From NCBI RefSeq assembly GCF_900112605.1, contig NZ_FOMJ01000001.1, positions 706,577-770,576 on the forward strand: a DNA stretch of 64,000 nucleotides. The letters are read 5' to 3'. The position numbers and the translations under genes were made by a program. The notes below the pieces were generated by a model. It was not told the DNA's origin. It saw nothing but the letters and a program-made list of their open reading frames with translations, and did no database searches. How positions within the stretch are numbered: position 1 is the stretch's first letter; each line of letters begins with the position of its first letter. Source of the stretch: Thiohalospira halophila DSM 15071. Its GTDB lineage: Bacteria; Pseudomonadota; Gammaproteobacteria; Thiohalospirales; Thiohalospiraceae. Below, one piece after another: positions 21,675 through 30,705 of the stretch.

Positions 21675-22445
21675 ATGAGCATTGATATCAAGACCCCCGA
21701 GGCCATCGAGAAGATGCGCGTGGCCGGCCGGCTCGCCGCCGATGTCCTGGTGATGCTGGAGGAACACGTCCGCCCGGGCGTGACCACCGATGAGCTGGAC
21801 CGCATCGCCCACGACTATATCGTCAACGAGCAGGGTGCCACGCCGGCCCCGCTGAACTACCACGGCTTTCCCAGGTCCATCTGCACCTCCGTGAACCACG
21901 TGGTCTGCCACGGCATCCCGGCGGACAAGCAGCTCAAGGACGGTGACATCATCAACATCGACATCACCGTCATCAAGGAGGGCTACCACGGGGACACCAG
22001 CAAGATGTTCTTCGTCGGCAAGCCCTCGGTGCAGGCGGAGCGGGTGGTCCGCATCGCCCACGAGTGCCTGGTCACCGGCATCCAGATGGTCGCCCCCGGC
22101 GTGCAGCTGGGCGACATCGGCCACGCCATCCAGCGCCACGCCGAGAAGAATCACTGCTCGGTGGTCCGCGAATACTGCGGCCACGGCATCGGCCTGAACT
22201 TCCACGAGGAGCCACAGGTCCTCCACTACGGCGAGCCGGGCACCGGTCTGGAGCTCACCCCCGGCATGACCTTCACCATCGAGCCCATGATCAATACCGG
22301 CAAGCGCCACACCCGGGTTCTGGGCGACAAGTGGACGGTCATTACCAAGGACCGAAGCCTCTCCGCCCAGTGGGAGCACACCCTCCTGGTTACCGAGACC
22401 GGCCACGAGGTCCTCACCCTCCGGCCGGAGGAAGAGCCCATTTGA
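21675..22445 (+). CDS. map: type I methionine aminopeptidase
   Basis: Map removes the initiator methionine from nascent proteins. The 256-aa protein has the five metal ligands in their usual context: IDITVIKEGYHGDTSKMF, the histidine in CGHGIGLNFHEEP and TFTIEPMINTG. It contains NHVVCHGIP, with the substrate-site histidine. Start ATG 21675 has AGGAG 4-5 nt upstream. It is divergent from rpsB, as in E. coli, and overlaps the glnD TTG start. A GGCCCGC/GCGGGCC hairpin (21641-21662) lies just before the ribosome site. Confidence 0.97.
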   Translation: MSIDIKTPEAIEKMRVAGRLAADVLVMLEEHVRPGVTTDELDRIAHDYIVNEQGATPAPLNYHGFPRSICTSVNHVVCHGIPADKQLKDGDIINIDITVIKEGYHGDTSKMFFVGKPSVQAERVVRIAHECLVTGIQMVAPGVQLGDIGHAIQRHAEKNHCSVVREYCGHGIGLNFHEEPQVLHYGEPGTGLELTPGMTFTIEPMINTGKRHTRVLGDKWTVITKDRSLSAQWEHTLLVTETGHEVLTLRPEEEPI

Positions 22446-25099
22446 ACGCCGCGGCCCCCGCCCCCTGGCTGCTGGACACGGTGGCCCTGGACCGGCGGGT
22501 GGCGGCGGGCGACTCCCCCCTGCACGCCTTTCGCGAGGCGCTGGCCCAGGCCGATGCCGCCCTGGCCGCGGCCTACGAGAACGGCCGCCCCGTGGCGGAG
22601 CTGGTCGCCGGCCGGGCCGCCGTGGTGGACGCCCTCCTCCAGCGACTCTGGGCCCGCCACCTCCCGCCGGGGCCGACCCTGGTGGCCGTGGGCGGCTACG
22701 GCCGCGGCGAGCTCCACCCCGGCTCGGACCTCGATATCCTCATCCTGCTACCGGAGGATTCCGAACCACCGCGCGAGGCCCTGGAGGCCTTCCTCACCCT
22801 GCTCTGGGACGTGGGCCTGGAGGTGGGTCAGAGCGTGCGCACCGTGGCCGAGTGCGAGCAGGAGGCCCGCGCCGATATCACTGTGGCCACCAACCTCATG
22901 GAGGCGCGGCTGCTCGCCGGCGACAGCGCCCTGCTGGAGGCCATGCAGGCGGCCACCGGGCCGGACCGGATCTGGGGCGGGCGCGCCTTCTTCGAGGCCA
23001 AGTGGGAAGAGCAGATCGCCCGCCACCGCAAGTACTTCGACGCCGCCTACAACCTGGAACCCAACATCAAGGAGGGCCCCGGCGGCCTGCGGGATATCCA
23101 GATGGTGGGCTGGGTGGCCAAGCGCCACTTCGGTGCCGACAGCCTGGCCGCGCTGGTGGATCACGGCTTCCTCACCGCCGAGGAGCATGCCGAGCTGGTG
23201 ACCGGCCAGCACTTCCTCTGGCGTGTCCGTTTCGGCCTCCACCTGCTGGCCGGGCGGCGCGAGGACCGGCTGCTCTTCGATCACCAGCGGACCCTGGCCG
23301 AGCGCTTCGGCTACCGCGACGACGACCGGCGGCTGGCCGTGGAGCACTTCATGAAGGCCTACTACCGGGCCATCACCGAACTCTCCCGGCTCAACGAGCT
23401 GCTCCTCCAGCTCTTCCAGGAGGAGATCCTGCTGGCCAACGACCCGGCCGAACCCTTCGCCCTCAATGAACGCTTCCAGGCCCGGCGCGGCTTCCTGGAG
23501 GTCCGCGACCCGGCGCTGTTCGAGCGCCACCCCTGCGCCCTGCTGGAACTCTTCCTGGTCATGGCGCGCAATCCCCAGCTCCAGGGTGTCCGGGCGAACA
23601 CCATCCGCCTCATCCGCCGCCACCTCCACCTGGTGGGCGCCGAATTCCGCGCCGACCCGGAGGCGCGCCGACTCTTTCTGGCCTTCCTGCGCCAGCCCCG
23701 CGGAGTGACCCACGAGCTGCGCCGAATGCACCGCCACGGCGTCCTGGGCGCCTACCTGCCGGCCTTCGGCGCCATCGTCGGGCAGATGCAGCACGACCTC
23801 TACCACGTCTATACCGTGGACGAGCACACCCTCTTCGTCGTCCGCAACCTGCGCCGACTGACCGTCCCGGAGTTCGCCCACGAGCTCCCCCTGGCCTCGG
23901 CCCTCATGGGCGAAGTGGAGCGGCCGGAGCTGCTCTACATCGCCGCCCTCTTCCACGATATCGCCAAGGGGCGCGGCGGCGATCACTCCCAGCTGGGTGC
24001 CGCCGATGCCGCTACCTTCTGCCGCGATCACGGGCTGGACGAGGGGGATACGGCCCTGGTGGCCTGGCTGGTGGAGAACCACCTGCTCTTCTCCATGACC
24101 GCCCAGCGCCAGGACATCAGCGACCCCGACGTGGTCCACACCTTCACCGCCCGCATGGGCGACCGTCGCCGGCTGGACTACCTCTACCTGCTGACGGTGG
24201 CCGATATCCGCGCCACCAGCCCGACGGTCTGGAACTCCTGGAAGGATGCCCTGCTGGCGGAGCTCTACCACGCCGCCCGGGATGCCATGGCGCGGGGTCC
24301 GGGCCACCGCCTCGCCGCCGGCGAGATCGCCGATGCCCACCAGGCCGAGGCGCGGCGCCTGCTCCGGGACCACGCCATCGACCCCGAGGCGCTGGAGGCG
24401 CTCTGGAACGGCCTGGATGCGGACTACTTCCGCCGCCACAACCCGGACGAGCTGGTCTGTCACGCCCACGCCATCCTCACCGCCACGGCCGACGAGGTGC
24501 CGCTGCTCCGTTTCCGGCAGCAGACCCAGCGCGGCGGGACGGAGCTCTTCATCCACGCCCCGGCGGACGCCACCATCTTCGTGCGCACCGCCTCGGTGCT
24601 GGAACAGCTGGGGCTGGACGTGGCGGATGCCCGGATCTTCACCACCGCCGACGGCCACGCCCTGAACAGCTTCACCGTCCTCGAGGAGGACGGTGAACCC
24701 ATCCACTCCGGCGAACGACTCACCGAGATCGGGACAGCCCTGGAGACCGCCCTCTCGAACCCCGTGCCACCCCCGGCGGACCAGCGCCGCCCCACCCGCC
24801 GGCAGCGCCACTTCCCGGTGGCGACCCGCGTCCACTTCCACGAGGAACCGGCCCACCGGCGCACCATGCTCCAGGTGGAGAGCGCCGACCGCCCGGGGCT
24901 GCTGGCCCTCATCGGGGAGGAGCTACTGGCGGCGGGGGTCCGCATCGCCAGTGCCAAGATCGCCACCTTCGGCGAGCGGGCGGAGGATGTCTTCTTCGTT
25001 ACCGATGCCCAGGGCCGTCCCCTGCGCGACCCCGGTCAGCAGGAGGCCCTGGCCGATGCCATCCGTACCGCCCTGGAGCAGGAGGCAAGGACCTCCTGA
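22442..25099 (+). CDS. glnD: [protein-PII] uridylyltransferase / uridylyl-removing enzyme
   Basis: GlnD senses glutamine and adds or removes UMP on PII proteins, which control nitrogen assimilation. The 885-aa protein has the nucleotidyltransferase motif GGYGRGELHPGSDLDIL (residues 84-100), a central HD domain with ALFHDIAKGRGGDHSQLG (H505, D506) for UMP removal, and two C-terminal ACT domains (about 710-885) for glutamine. The start is TTG 22442, whose last bases overlap the map stop (TTGA). GGAGGA lies about 9 nt upstream. No PII or glutamine synthetase gene is in the window. Confidence 0.95.
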   Translation: MNAAAPAPWLLDTVALDRRVAAGDSPLHAFREALAQADAALAAAYENGRPVAELVAGRAAVVDALLQRLWARHLPPGPTLVAVGGYGRGELHPGSDLDILILLPEDSEPPREALEAFLTLLWDVGLEVGQSVRTVAECEQEARADITVATNLMEARLLAGDSALLEAMQAATGPDRIWGGRAFFEAKWEEQIARHRKYFDAAYNLEPNIKEGPGGLRDIQMVGWVAKRHFGADSLAALVDHGFLTAEEHAELVTGQHFLWRVRFGLHLLAGRREDRLLFDHQRTLAERFGYRDDDRRLAVEHFMKAYYRAITELSRLNELLLQLFQEEILLANDPAEPFALNERFQARRGFLEVRDPALFERHPCALLELFLVMARNPQLQGVRANTIRLIRRHLHLVGAEFRADPEARRLFLAFLRQPRGVTHELRRMHRHGVLGAYLPAFGAIVGQMQHDLYHVYTVDEHTLFVVRNLRRLTVPEFAHELPLASALMGEVERPELLYIAALFHDIAKGRGGDHSQLGAADAATFCRDHGLDEGDTALVAWLVENHLLFSMTAQRQDISDPDVVHTFTARMGDRRRLDYLYLLTVADIRATSPTVWNSWKDALLAELYHAARDAMARGPGHRLAAGEIADAHQAEARRLLRDHAIDPEALEALWNGLDADYFRRHNPDELVCHAHAILTATADEVPLLRFRQQTQRGGTELFIHAPADATIFVRTASVLEQLGLDVADARIFTTADGHALNSFTVLEEDGEPIHSGERLTEIGTALETALSNPVPPPADQRRPTRRQRHFPVATRVHFHEEPAHRRTMLQVESADRPGLLALIGEELLAAGVRIASAKIATFGERAEDVFFVTDAQGRPLRDPGQQEALADAIRTALEQEARTS

Positions 25100-25101
25100 G
25101 G

Positions 25102-25117
25102 GGCGGCGTCAGCCGCC
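25102..25117. terminator. short hairpin between convergent glnD and the HDOD gene
   Basis: GGCGGC-GTCA-GCCGCC forms a 6-bp stem over the ends of the two converging genes (glnD stop 25097-25099, HDOD stop 25109-25111). No T-run follows on either strand, so it is at best a weak bidirectional terminator. Confidence 0.3.
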
Positions 25118-25954
25118 GACACCGTAGCTGTCCCGCAGGGCCTTATGCTGCTGCTGCAGTGCGGCCAGATCCGCCTCGTCCAGCGACAGCGCCTCCAGCA
25201 ACCGGTCACGCTGGTCCGGGATCCGCTCCCGCGGGTGGTGAGGCTGGCGGCCGGCCTCCTCGTGGAGGTGGTGGGCCAGGGCGAGGACCGCCAGGTGGTC
25301 GTCCACCTCCCGGCCGGCCAGGGGCACCTGCTCCATGTAGGGGAAGTCAGTGATCGCCCCGCGGCTGGCATCGGGCAGCCGGATCTCGTCAATGACCCGG
25401 GCCACCAGCTCGTTGTGGGTGATCCCGAAGAAGGCCTTCTCCCGGTCCTCCAGGAAGGCATCCTCCGCCAGCGCCTCCTCGGCCAGCCCCGTGTACTCCT
25501 CCGGGAAGTTGGTGAGCAGGATCAGGGCACCCATCTCGTGGAGCAGGCCGGTGAGCTCGATATCCTCGGCCCGCCGGGGCACCGCCATGTCGGCAATGGC
25601 TCGCATGAGGGCGGCCATGGTAAAGCTGTGACTCCAGATGGCATTGGCCAGGGGATGGTCGCGGTAGTCATCGGCGAAGTCGCGCATGCTCGCCACCATC
25701 ACGGCCAGGCGGACATTGGCCAGCCCCAGGATGCTCACCGCCTGGCGGACGTTGGTCACCTCCACCAGGCGGCGGTACATGGGGGCGTTGGCGTACTTGA
25801 GTACCGCCGACGAGAGGACGGGATCATGATGGATGGCCTCGGTCACCGAACGGATATCCGGCCGTTCCGACTCCAGCAGCGCCAGCACATCCTGGCCCGA
25901 GGGCGAGACCCGGGGCATGCGAAGGCTGAGGAATTCGGTATCGGATGGGCTCAT
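25109..25954 (-). CDS. HDOD domain-containing protein
   Basis: The 281-aa cytoplasmic protein has a single HDOD domain (about residues 12-205), recognised by PDIRSVTEAIHHDPVLSSAVLKYAN, split here as ADPxL-like DPVLSSAVL and the segment RQAVSILGLANVRLAVM, then LLHEMGALIL. HDOD proteins are related to HD phosphohydrolases but lack activity and usually work as scaffolds in signalling, motility or c-di-GMP control. No second output domain is present. The start overlaps the VOC stop by 4 bp, so it is the last gene of a DMT-VOC-HDOD operon. Its role is unknown. Confidence 0.88.
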   Translation of the reverse strand: MSPSDTEFLSLRMPRVSPSGQDVLALLESERPDIRSVTEAIHHDPVLSSAVLKYANAPMYRRLVEVTNVRQAVSILGLANVRLAVMVASMRDFADDYRDHPLANAIWSHSFTMAALMRAIADMAVPRRAEDIELTGLLHEMGALILLTNFPEEYTGLAEEALAEDAFLEDREKAFFGITHNELVARVIDEIRLPDASRGAITDFPYMEQVPLAGREVDDHLAVLALAHHLHEEAGRQPHHPRERIPDQRDRLLEALSLDEADLAALQQQHKALRDSYGVGG

Positions 25955-26328
25955 GCAGCCTCCAGGGCGGTGAATTCCAGGGCGTTGCCATCCGGATCGC
26001 GACAGAAGAGCGCCGCCCGCCCGGACCGGCTGCGGGTAACGGCGACCCCGGCGGACTCCAGCCGTCCGGCCAGGGTCTCGATATCATCCACCGTCAGCGC
26101 GATGTGGCGATCCCGCCCCCCGTGCTCCGGGCGCTCGGCGCCGGCATCCGGGTCCGGCAGGACCATGAGGTGGAGCTGGCGCCGCCCGATGGTAAGCCAC
26201 GCCCCCGGGTAGCCGAGATCGGGCCGCGCGGGGTCCTCGGCCAGCCCCAGCAGGTCCCGGTAGAAGGCCAGGGAGCGCTCCAGATCGGCCACCAGCACGG
26301 CCACGTGGTGGATATCGGTGATGGTCAA
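25951..26328 (-). CDS. VOC-family (glyoxalase/bleomycin resistance) protein
   Basis: The 125-aa protein is a pair of beta-alpha-beta-beta-beta units: TITDIHHVAVLVADLERSLA with a histidine, YPGAWLTIGRRQLHLMVL, DRHIALTVDDIETLAGRL and FCRDPDGNALEFTAL with a glutamate. The histidine and glutamate positions match the metal ligands of glyoxalase I and fosfomycin-resistance proteins, but the substrate cannot be read from the sequence. The start is TTG 26328 with GAGGA 4-5 nt upstream, and it overlaps the transporter stop (TTGA). The frame is open far upstream but only this part is conserved. Confidence 0.85.
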   Translation of the reverse strand: MTITDIHHVAVLVADLERSLAFYRDLLGLAEDPARPDLGYPGAWLTIGRRQLHLMVLPDPDAGAERPEHGGRDRHIALTVDDIETLAGRLESAGVAVTRSRSGRAALFCRDPDGNALEFTALEAA

Positions 26329-27242
26329 GGTTCCTCCCCGGACTTTGGTCGAGCGGAGAGCAGGCCGCCGGCGACGATGAGCAGGCCGCCCAGCGCCTCG
26401 CGCACGCCGATGATCTCCCCGGCAACGAGGGCCGATGATATCGCCCCGGCCACCAGCTCGAACAGGAGGATCACCGACGACTGCTGCACCGGTAACCAGG
26501 TCACCCCGACCTGCACCGTCACCGTCATGGTCGTCATCATCAGCGCCCCCACCGCCAGGGCGACCAGCCACGGCCCCGCTTCCACCGGCACGCCCTGGCC
26601 GCTGGCCCAGGCCGCCCCGCCGGCCAGGAAGGGCGCCCCGGCCCACGCCGCCAGGGCCTTCACCCGCAGCGGGATGGCCTGCGCGTGGCGGACCTGGATA
26701 TTGGTGGTGGCAAAGGCCATCCCGGCCAGCAGGCCCAGGGCATCCGCCCGGCCGAGAGGGGTACTCTCCGCCCCCGGCAGCAGCATGACCACCGCCCCGG
26801 CCAGGGCCAGCGCCAGGGCAACCACGGCGGTGGTATTGAGCCGCTCGCCCAGGAGCAGGTGCGCCATGGCCACCGACCAGACCGGCGAGAGGTAGAACAG
26901 GAGCAGCACCCGGACCACGTGGCCCTCGATCATGCCCAGGCTGAAGGCGGTGCCGGAGAGCCCCGAGGTCAGGGCGATGGCCGTGAGCCGCACCGGCCAG
27001 CGACGAAAATGGTGCAGGTGGTGGCGCGCTGCCACCAGACCCATGGCGGTCGCCCCGACATAGATGGCGGCCACGGCCCACAGCCCCGGCAGTCCGGCGG
27101 TCTCCAGCCAGCGCAGGGGGTACCAGAAGACGCCCCAGAGCCCGGCCCCCACCAGCAGCAGGGTCACGCTGGCCAGATGGCCGGGGCCTTGGGCGGGATG
27201 TCTCGGGTGACGTATACTGTCCGTTTGGTCCATCCGACCCAT
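26325..27242 (-). CDS. DMT-superfamily (EamA) transporter
   Basis: About 305 aa with ten predicted membrane segments in two EamA halves (roughly 25-150 and 165-300). The second half reads SVILLFELVAGAISSALVAGE, typical of EamA carriers that export metabolites or amino acids. The substrate is unknown. ATG 27242 is chosen with GGGA upstream; ATG 27233 is an alternative three codons later. The gene diverges from dapC with only 31 bp between starts, and it overlaps the VOC gene. The dapC promoter would lie inside its first codons. Confidence 0.85.
   Translation of the reverse strand: MGRMDQTDSIRHPRHPAQGPGHLASVTLLLVGAGLWGVFWYPLRWLETAGLPGLWAVAAIYVGATAMGLVAARHHLHHFRRWPVRLTAIALTSGLSGTAFSLGMIEGHVVRVLLLFYLSPVWSVAMAHLLLGERLNTTAVVALALALAGAVVMLLPGAESTPLGRADALGLLAGMAFATTNIQVRHAQAIPLRVKALAAWAGAPFLAGGAAWASGQGVPVEAGPWLVALAVGALMMTTMTVTVQVGVTWLPVQQSSVILLFELVAGAISSALVAGEIIGVREALGGLLIVAGGLLSARPKSGEEP
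27189..27218 (+). promoter_or_regulatory. candidate promoter of dapCDE
   Basis: TTGGGC (27189-27194) and TATACT (27213-27218) are 18 bp apart. A transcript would start near 27225 and reach the dapC ATG at 27274 with a leader of about 50 nt. The element overlaps the start of the divergent transporter gene, so the two genes may interfere. Confidence 0.5.
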
Positions 27243-27273
27243 GATACGCCATCCCGCCGGTGACCACCGACCC

Positions 27274-28482
27274 ATGAATCCCGACCTGCAACGCCTCCAG
27301 CCCTACCCCTTCGAGCGCCTGGCCGGCCTGCTCGGCGAACCGGCGCCGGGGCTGGAACCCATCGCCCTGTCCATCGGCGAGCCGCGCCATCCGGCGCCGG
27401 ACTTCGTGCGCACGGCCCTCACCGAGGCCCTGGACGGGCTGGCGCGCTACCCCACCACCCGGGGCGAACCGGCGCTGCGGGAGGCCATTGCGGCCTGGCT
27501 CACCCGGCGCTTCAACCTCCCCGGTAATGCGGTGGACCCGGGGCGGCATACCCTGCCGGTGGCCGGCACTCGGGAGGCGCTCTTCGCCTTCGCCCAGGCC
27601 GTGGTGGACCCGGCCGACGACCCGCTGGTGGTAATGCCCGACCCCTTCTACCAGATCTACGAGGGGGCGACCCTGCTCGCCGGCGCCGAGCCGCACTACC
27701 TGCCGGCCGGCGACGGTCAGCCCGACCTGGAGGCGGTCCCCGAGGCCGTCTGGGACCGCTGCCAGCTGGTCTACCTCTGCAGCCCGGGCAACCCCACCGG
27801 GGCCGTGCTCTCCCGGGAGGCGATGGTCGGCCTCATGGAGCGGGCGGAGCGCCACGACTTCCTCATCGCCAGCGACGAGTGCTACTCCGAGATCCACCAC
27901 CCGGACGAGGAGCCGCCGGTGGGCCTCCTGGAGGCGGCCGCGGGGGCAGGCAACACCGACTTCCGGCGCTGCGTGGTCTTCCACAGCCTCTCCAAGCGCT
28001 CCAATCTGCCGGGGCTGCGTTCCGGCTTCGTCGCCGGCGATGCCGAGGTCCTGCAGCAGTTCCTGCGCTACCGCACCTACCACGGCGCCGGCCTGGGGCC
28101 GCCGGTGCAGGCGGCCAGCACCGCCGCCTGGTCCGACGAGGCCCACGTGGTGGAGAACCGCGAGCGCTACCGCGCCAAGTTCGACGCCGTCCTCCCCTTC
28201 CTGGAGCCGGTCCTGGACGTCCGGCGCCCGGAGGCCGGCTTCTACCTCTGGCCGCGGACGCCGGTGGACGACGAGACCTTCGCCCGGCGGCTTCACGCCG
28301 AGCAGGGGGTCACCGTCCTCCCGGGCCGCTATCTCGGCCGCGAGGTGGACGGCCACAACCCCGGCGCCAACCGTGTGCGCATGGCGCTGGTGGCCGAGGA
28401 AAACGAATGCATCGAGGCGGCCCATCGCATTCGCCGCTTCGTGGAACAACTCCACGCCGAAGGGGCCGGCCCCGCGGCGTGA
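27274..28482 (+). CDS. dapC: succinyldiaminopimelate transaminase
   Basis: DapC transfers an amino group to N-succinyl-2-amino-6-ketopimelate in the succinylase branch of lysine and diaminopimelate synthesis. The class I aminotransferase fold is clear: [52 protein letters not shown] and the Schiff-base lysine K241 in [15 protein letters not shown]. Length is 402 aa. ATG 27274 ([16 protein letters not shown]) is the conserved start; another ATG 11 codons earlier adds unrelated residues. dapD and dapE follow on the same strand. Confidence 0.93.
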   Translation: MNPDLQRLQPYPFERLAGLLGEPAPGLEPIALSIGEPRHPAPDFVRTALTEALDGLARYPTTRGEPALREAIAAWLTRRFNLPGNAVDPGRHTLPVAGTREALFAFAQAVVDPADDPLVVMPDPFYQIYEGATLLAGAEPHYLPAGDGQPDLEAVPEAVWDRCQLVYLCSPGNPTGAVLSREAMVGLMERAERHDFLIASDECYSEIHHPDEEPPVGLLEAAAGAGNTDFRRCVVFHSLSKRSNLPGLRSGFVAGDAEVLQQFLRYRTYHGAGLGPPVQAASTAAWSDEAHVVENRERYRAKFDAVLPFLEPVLDVRRPEAGFYLWPRTPVDDETFARRLHAEQGVTVLPGRYLGREVDGHNPGANRVRMALVAEENECIEAAHRIRRFVEQLHAEGAGPAA

Positions 28483-28531
28483 CCCGAACCCTTGTAGTCA
28501 ATCCCGAACCCCGTCAGGAGCCCAAGCCGAC

Positions 28532-29362
28532 ATGAGCGACATCCAGCCCGTCATCGAGCAGGCCTTCGAGAAGCGCAGCGAGATCACCCCCCGCCACGTG
28601 GACACCCACGTCCGCGACGCCGTGGAGGAGGCCATTGGCCGCCTGGACCGCGGCGAGGCCCGCGTGGCGGAGAAGGTCGACGGCCAGTGGGTCGTCAACG
28701 AGTGGCTCAAGAAGGCGGTCCTGCTCTCCTTCCGGATCCACGACAACGACTTCATGAAGGGCGGCTTCACCAACTACTTCGACAAGGTCCCGCCCAAGTA
28801 CGCCGACCACAACTCCCGCGAGTTCCGCGAGGAGGGGGTCCGCGTGGTGCCGCCGGCGGCGGCCCGGCGCGGCTCCTACCTCGCCCCCGGCGTGGTGCTC
28901 ATGCCCTCCTACGTGAACATCGGCGCCTGGGTGGGCTCCGGCACCATGGTGGACACCTGGGCCACCGTGGGCTCCTGCGCCCAGATCGGGGACAGCGTCC
29001 ACCTCTCCGGCGGCGTCGGCATCGGCGGCGTGCTGGAGCCGCTGCAGGCGGCCCCCACCATCATCGAGGACAACTGCTTCATCGGCGCCCGCTCGGAGAT
29101 CGTCGAGGGGGTCATCGTCGAGGAGGGGTCCGTGATCTCCATGGGGGTCTTCATCGGCCAGAGCACCCCGCTCTATGACCGCGCCAGCGGCGAGATCATC
29201 CGCGGCCGCGTGCCCGCCGGCTCCGTGGTCGTCCCCGGCACCCTGCCGGCGAAGGACGGGACCCACAGCCTCTACGCCGCCATCATCGTCAAGCAGGTGG
29301 ACGAGCAGACCCGTAGCAAGGTCGGCATCAACGAGCTCCTGCGCGAGGCCACCAGCGAATAG
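28532..29362 (+). CDS. dapD: 2,3,4,5-tetrahydropyridine-2,6-dicarboxylate N-succinyltransferase
   Basis: DapD succinylates tetrahydrodipicolinate with succinyl-CoA. The 276-aa protein has an N-terminal helical part, the segment [11 protein letters not shown] (then [14 protein letters not shown]), and a left-handed beta-helix with [20 protein letters not shown] and [12 protein letters not shown], which carry the acidic active-site and CoA residues. The spacing is 49 bp after dapC and 10 bp before dapE. With dapC and dapE it covers three consecutive steps to L,L-diaminopimelate. Confidence 0.97.
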   Translation: MSDIQPVIEQAFEKRSEITPRHVDTHVRDAVEEAIGRLDRGEARVAEKVDGQWVVNEWLKKAVLLSFRIHDNDFMKGGFTNYFDKVPPKYADHNSREFREEGVRVVPPAAARRGSYLAPGVVLMPSYVNIGAWVGSGTMVDTWATVGSCAQIGDSVHLSGGVGIGGVLEPLQAAPTIIEDNCFIGARSEIVEGVIVEEGSVISMGVFIGQSTPLYDRASGEIIRGRVPAGSVVVPGTLPAKDGTHSLYAAIIVKQVDEQTRSKVGINELLREATSE

Positions 29363-29372
29363 GGGAGCCACC

Positions 29373-30518
29373 GTGTCCGAGACCCTGGACCTGGCCTGCG
29401 AACTCATCCGCCGACCCTCGGTAACGCCGGACGACGCCGGCTGCCAGGCCCTCATCGGGGCCCGGCTGGCGGCGCTGGGCTTCAACGTGGAGACCCTGGA
29501 GGCCGAGGGGGTCACCAACCTCTGGGCCACCCTCGGCGACAGCGGTCCCCTGCTGGTCTTCGCCGGCCATACCGACGTCGTCCCCACCGGGCCCGAGGAG
29601 GCGTGGGCCACCCCGCCCTTCGAGCCGACGGTGGACGCGGAGGGCCTGCTCCGCGGCCGGGGGGCGGCGGACATGAAGGGCTCCCTGGCGGCCATGATCA
29701 CCGCCTGCGAGGCGCATCTGGCGGCGGGGGGCGTGCCGGGGGTCCGCATCGGCTTCCTGCTGACCAGCGACGAGGAGGGCCCGGCTCTCCACGGCACCCG
29801 CCACGTCGTGGAGGTGCTGCGCCAGCGGGGCGAGGCCATCGACTGGTGCATCGTCGGCGAGCCCTCGGCCACGTCGGCGGTGGGGGATACGGTGAAGAAC
29901 GGCCGGCGCGGCTCCCTCTCGGGCCACCTGGTGGTCCACGGCCGCCAGGGCCACGTCGCCTACCCCCAGCATGCGGTGAACCCGGTCCACCAGCTGGCAC
30001 CGGCCCTGGCGGAGCTGGCCGGGACCCGGTGGGACGAGGGCAACGACTTCTTCCCGCCCACCACCTTCCAGGTCTCAAACCTCCACGCCGGCACCGGGGC
30101 GACCAACGTCATCCCCGGCAACGTGGACGTCCACTTCAACTTCCGCTTCTCCACCGCCTCCACGGCGGCGGAGCTGCGCGAACGCACCGAGGCCATCCTC
30201 GATGCCCACGGCGTGGACTACAGCCTGGACTGGACCCTATCCGGCGAGCCCTTCCTCACCGAGCCGGGGACGCTGGTAGCCGCGGTCAGGGAGGCCGTGG
30301 CCGAGGTCACCGGCGGCGAGCCGGAGCTCTCCACCGCCGGCGGCACCTCCGACGGCCGCTTCATCGCCCCCACCGGGGCGCAGGTGGTGGAGCTGGGGCC
30401 GGTGAACGCCACCATCCACCAGGTGGACGAGCGCGTCGCCGCCACCGACCTGGACCACCTCCACGCCATCCATACCGCCCTGCTCCACCGGCTGGCGCCG
30501 GTCACCTCCCCCGGATAA
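29373..30518 (+). CDS. dapE: succinyl-diaminopimelate desuccinylase
   Basis: DapE hydrolyses N-succinyl-L,L-diaminopimelate with two zinc ions. The M20 peptidase signature is present: [12 protein letters not shown] (first zinc ligand), [26 protein letters not shown] with the catalytic glutamate, and [17 protein letters not shown] in the C-terminal part. The dimerisation domain contains [15 protein letters not shown]. Start is GTG 29373 with GGGGAG 6 nt upstream. Length is 381 aa. It ends the dapCDE operon; a composite palindrome lies 41 bp downstream and could stop transcription. Confidence 0.96.
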   Translation: MSETLDLACELIRRPSVTPDDAGCQALIGARLAALGFNVETLEAEGVTNLWATLGDSGPLLVFAGHTDVVPTGPEEAWATPPFEPTVDAEGLLRGRGAADMKGSLAAMITACEAHLAAGGVPGVRIGFLLTSDEEGPALHGTRHVVEVLRQRGEAIDWCIVGEPSATSAVGDTVKNGRRGSLSGHLVVHGRQGHVAYPQHAVNPVHQLAPALAELAGTRWDEGNDFFPPTTFQVSNLHAGTGATNVIPGNVDVHFNFRFSTASTAAELRERTEAILDAHGVDYSLDWTLSGEPFLTEPGTLVAAVREAVAEVTGGEPELSTAGGTSDGRFIAPTGAQVVELGPVNATIHQVDERVAATDLDHLHAIHTALLHRLAPVTSPG

Positions 30519-30559
30519 CCAGGGATACGAACAGGGAAAACGGCGCCGAACCCTGAGAA

Positions 30560-30669
30560 GCCTTCCCGGCGGGAGCTCGTTCGCAGGGCGTGCGCAGCAG
30601 GGATGCTGCGCGCGAGCCCCCAGGGACGGGTTCACGGCGTCCCTGCGACAGAGCTCCCGCCGGGAAGGC
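30560..30669 (+). repeat. composite palindrome, copy A (between dapE and MATE gene ends)
   Basis: The outer arms GCCTTCCCGGCGGGAGCTC (30560-30578) and its exact reverse complement (30651-30669) form a 19-bp perfect stem. Inside are two hairpins. Hairpin 1 is GCGCAGCA-GGGA-TGCTGCGC (30592-30611). Hairpin 2 is CAGGGACG ... CGTCCCTG (30621-30645) with TTCACG in the loop. The order of outer arm, hairpin with loop GGGA, linker with GAGCC, and hairpin with CAGGGA...TTCACG repeats in the three other copies in this window. It sits between convergent genes and may act as a bidirectional terminator. Confidence 0.85.
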
Positions 30670-30705
30670 GCCATCGAAGCCCCTTCCGGCTGGGCCGGCC
30701 CCTCC

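Noticed and set aside
25951-28455. An 834-codon minus-strand frame that includes the VOC protein
   Set aside because: Only its last 125 codons are conserved (VOC). The rest is antisense to dapC and out of frame with the exporter gene.
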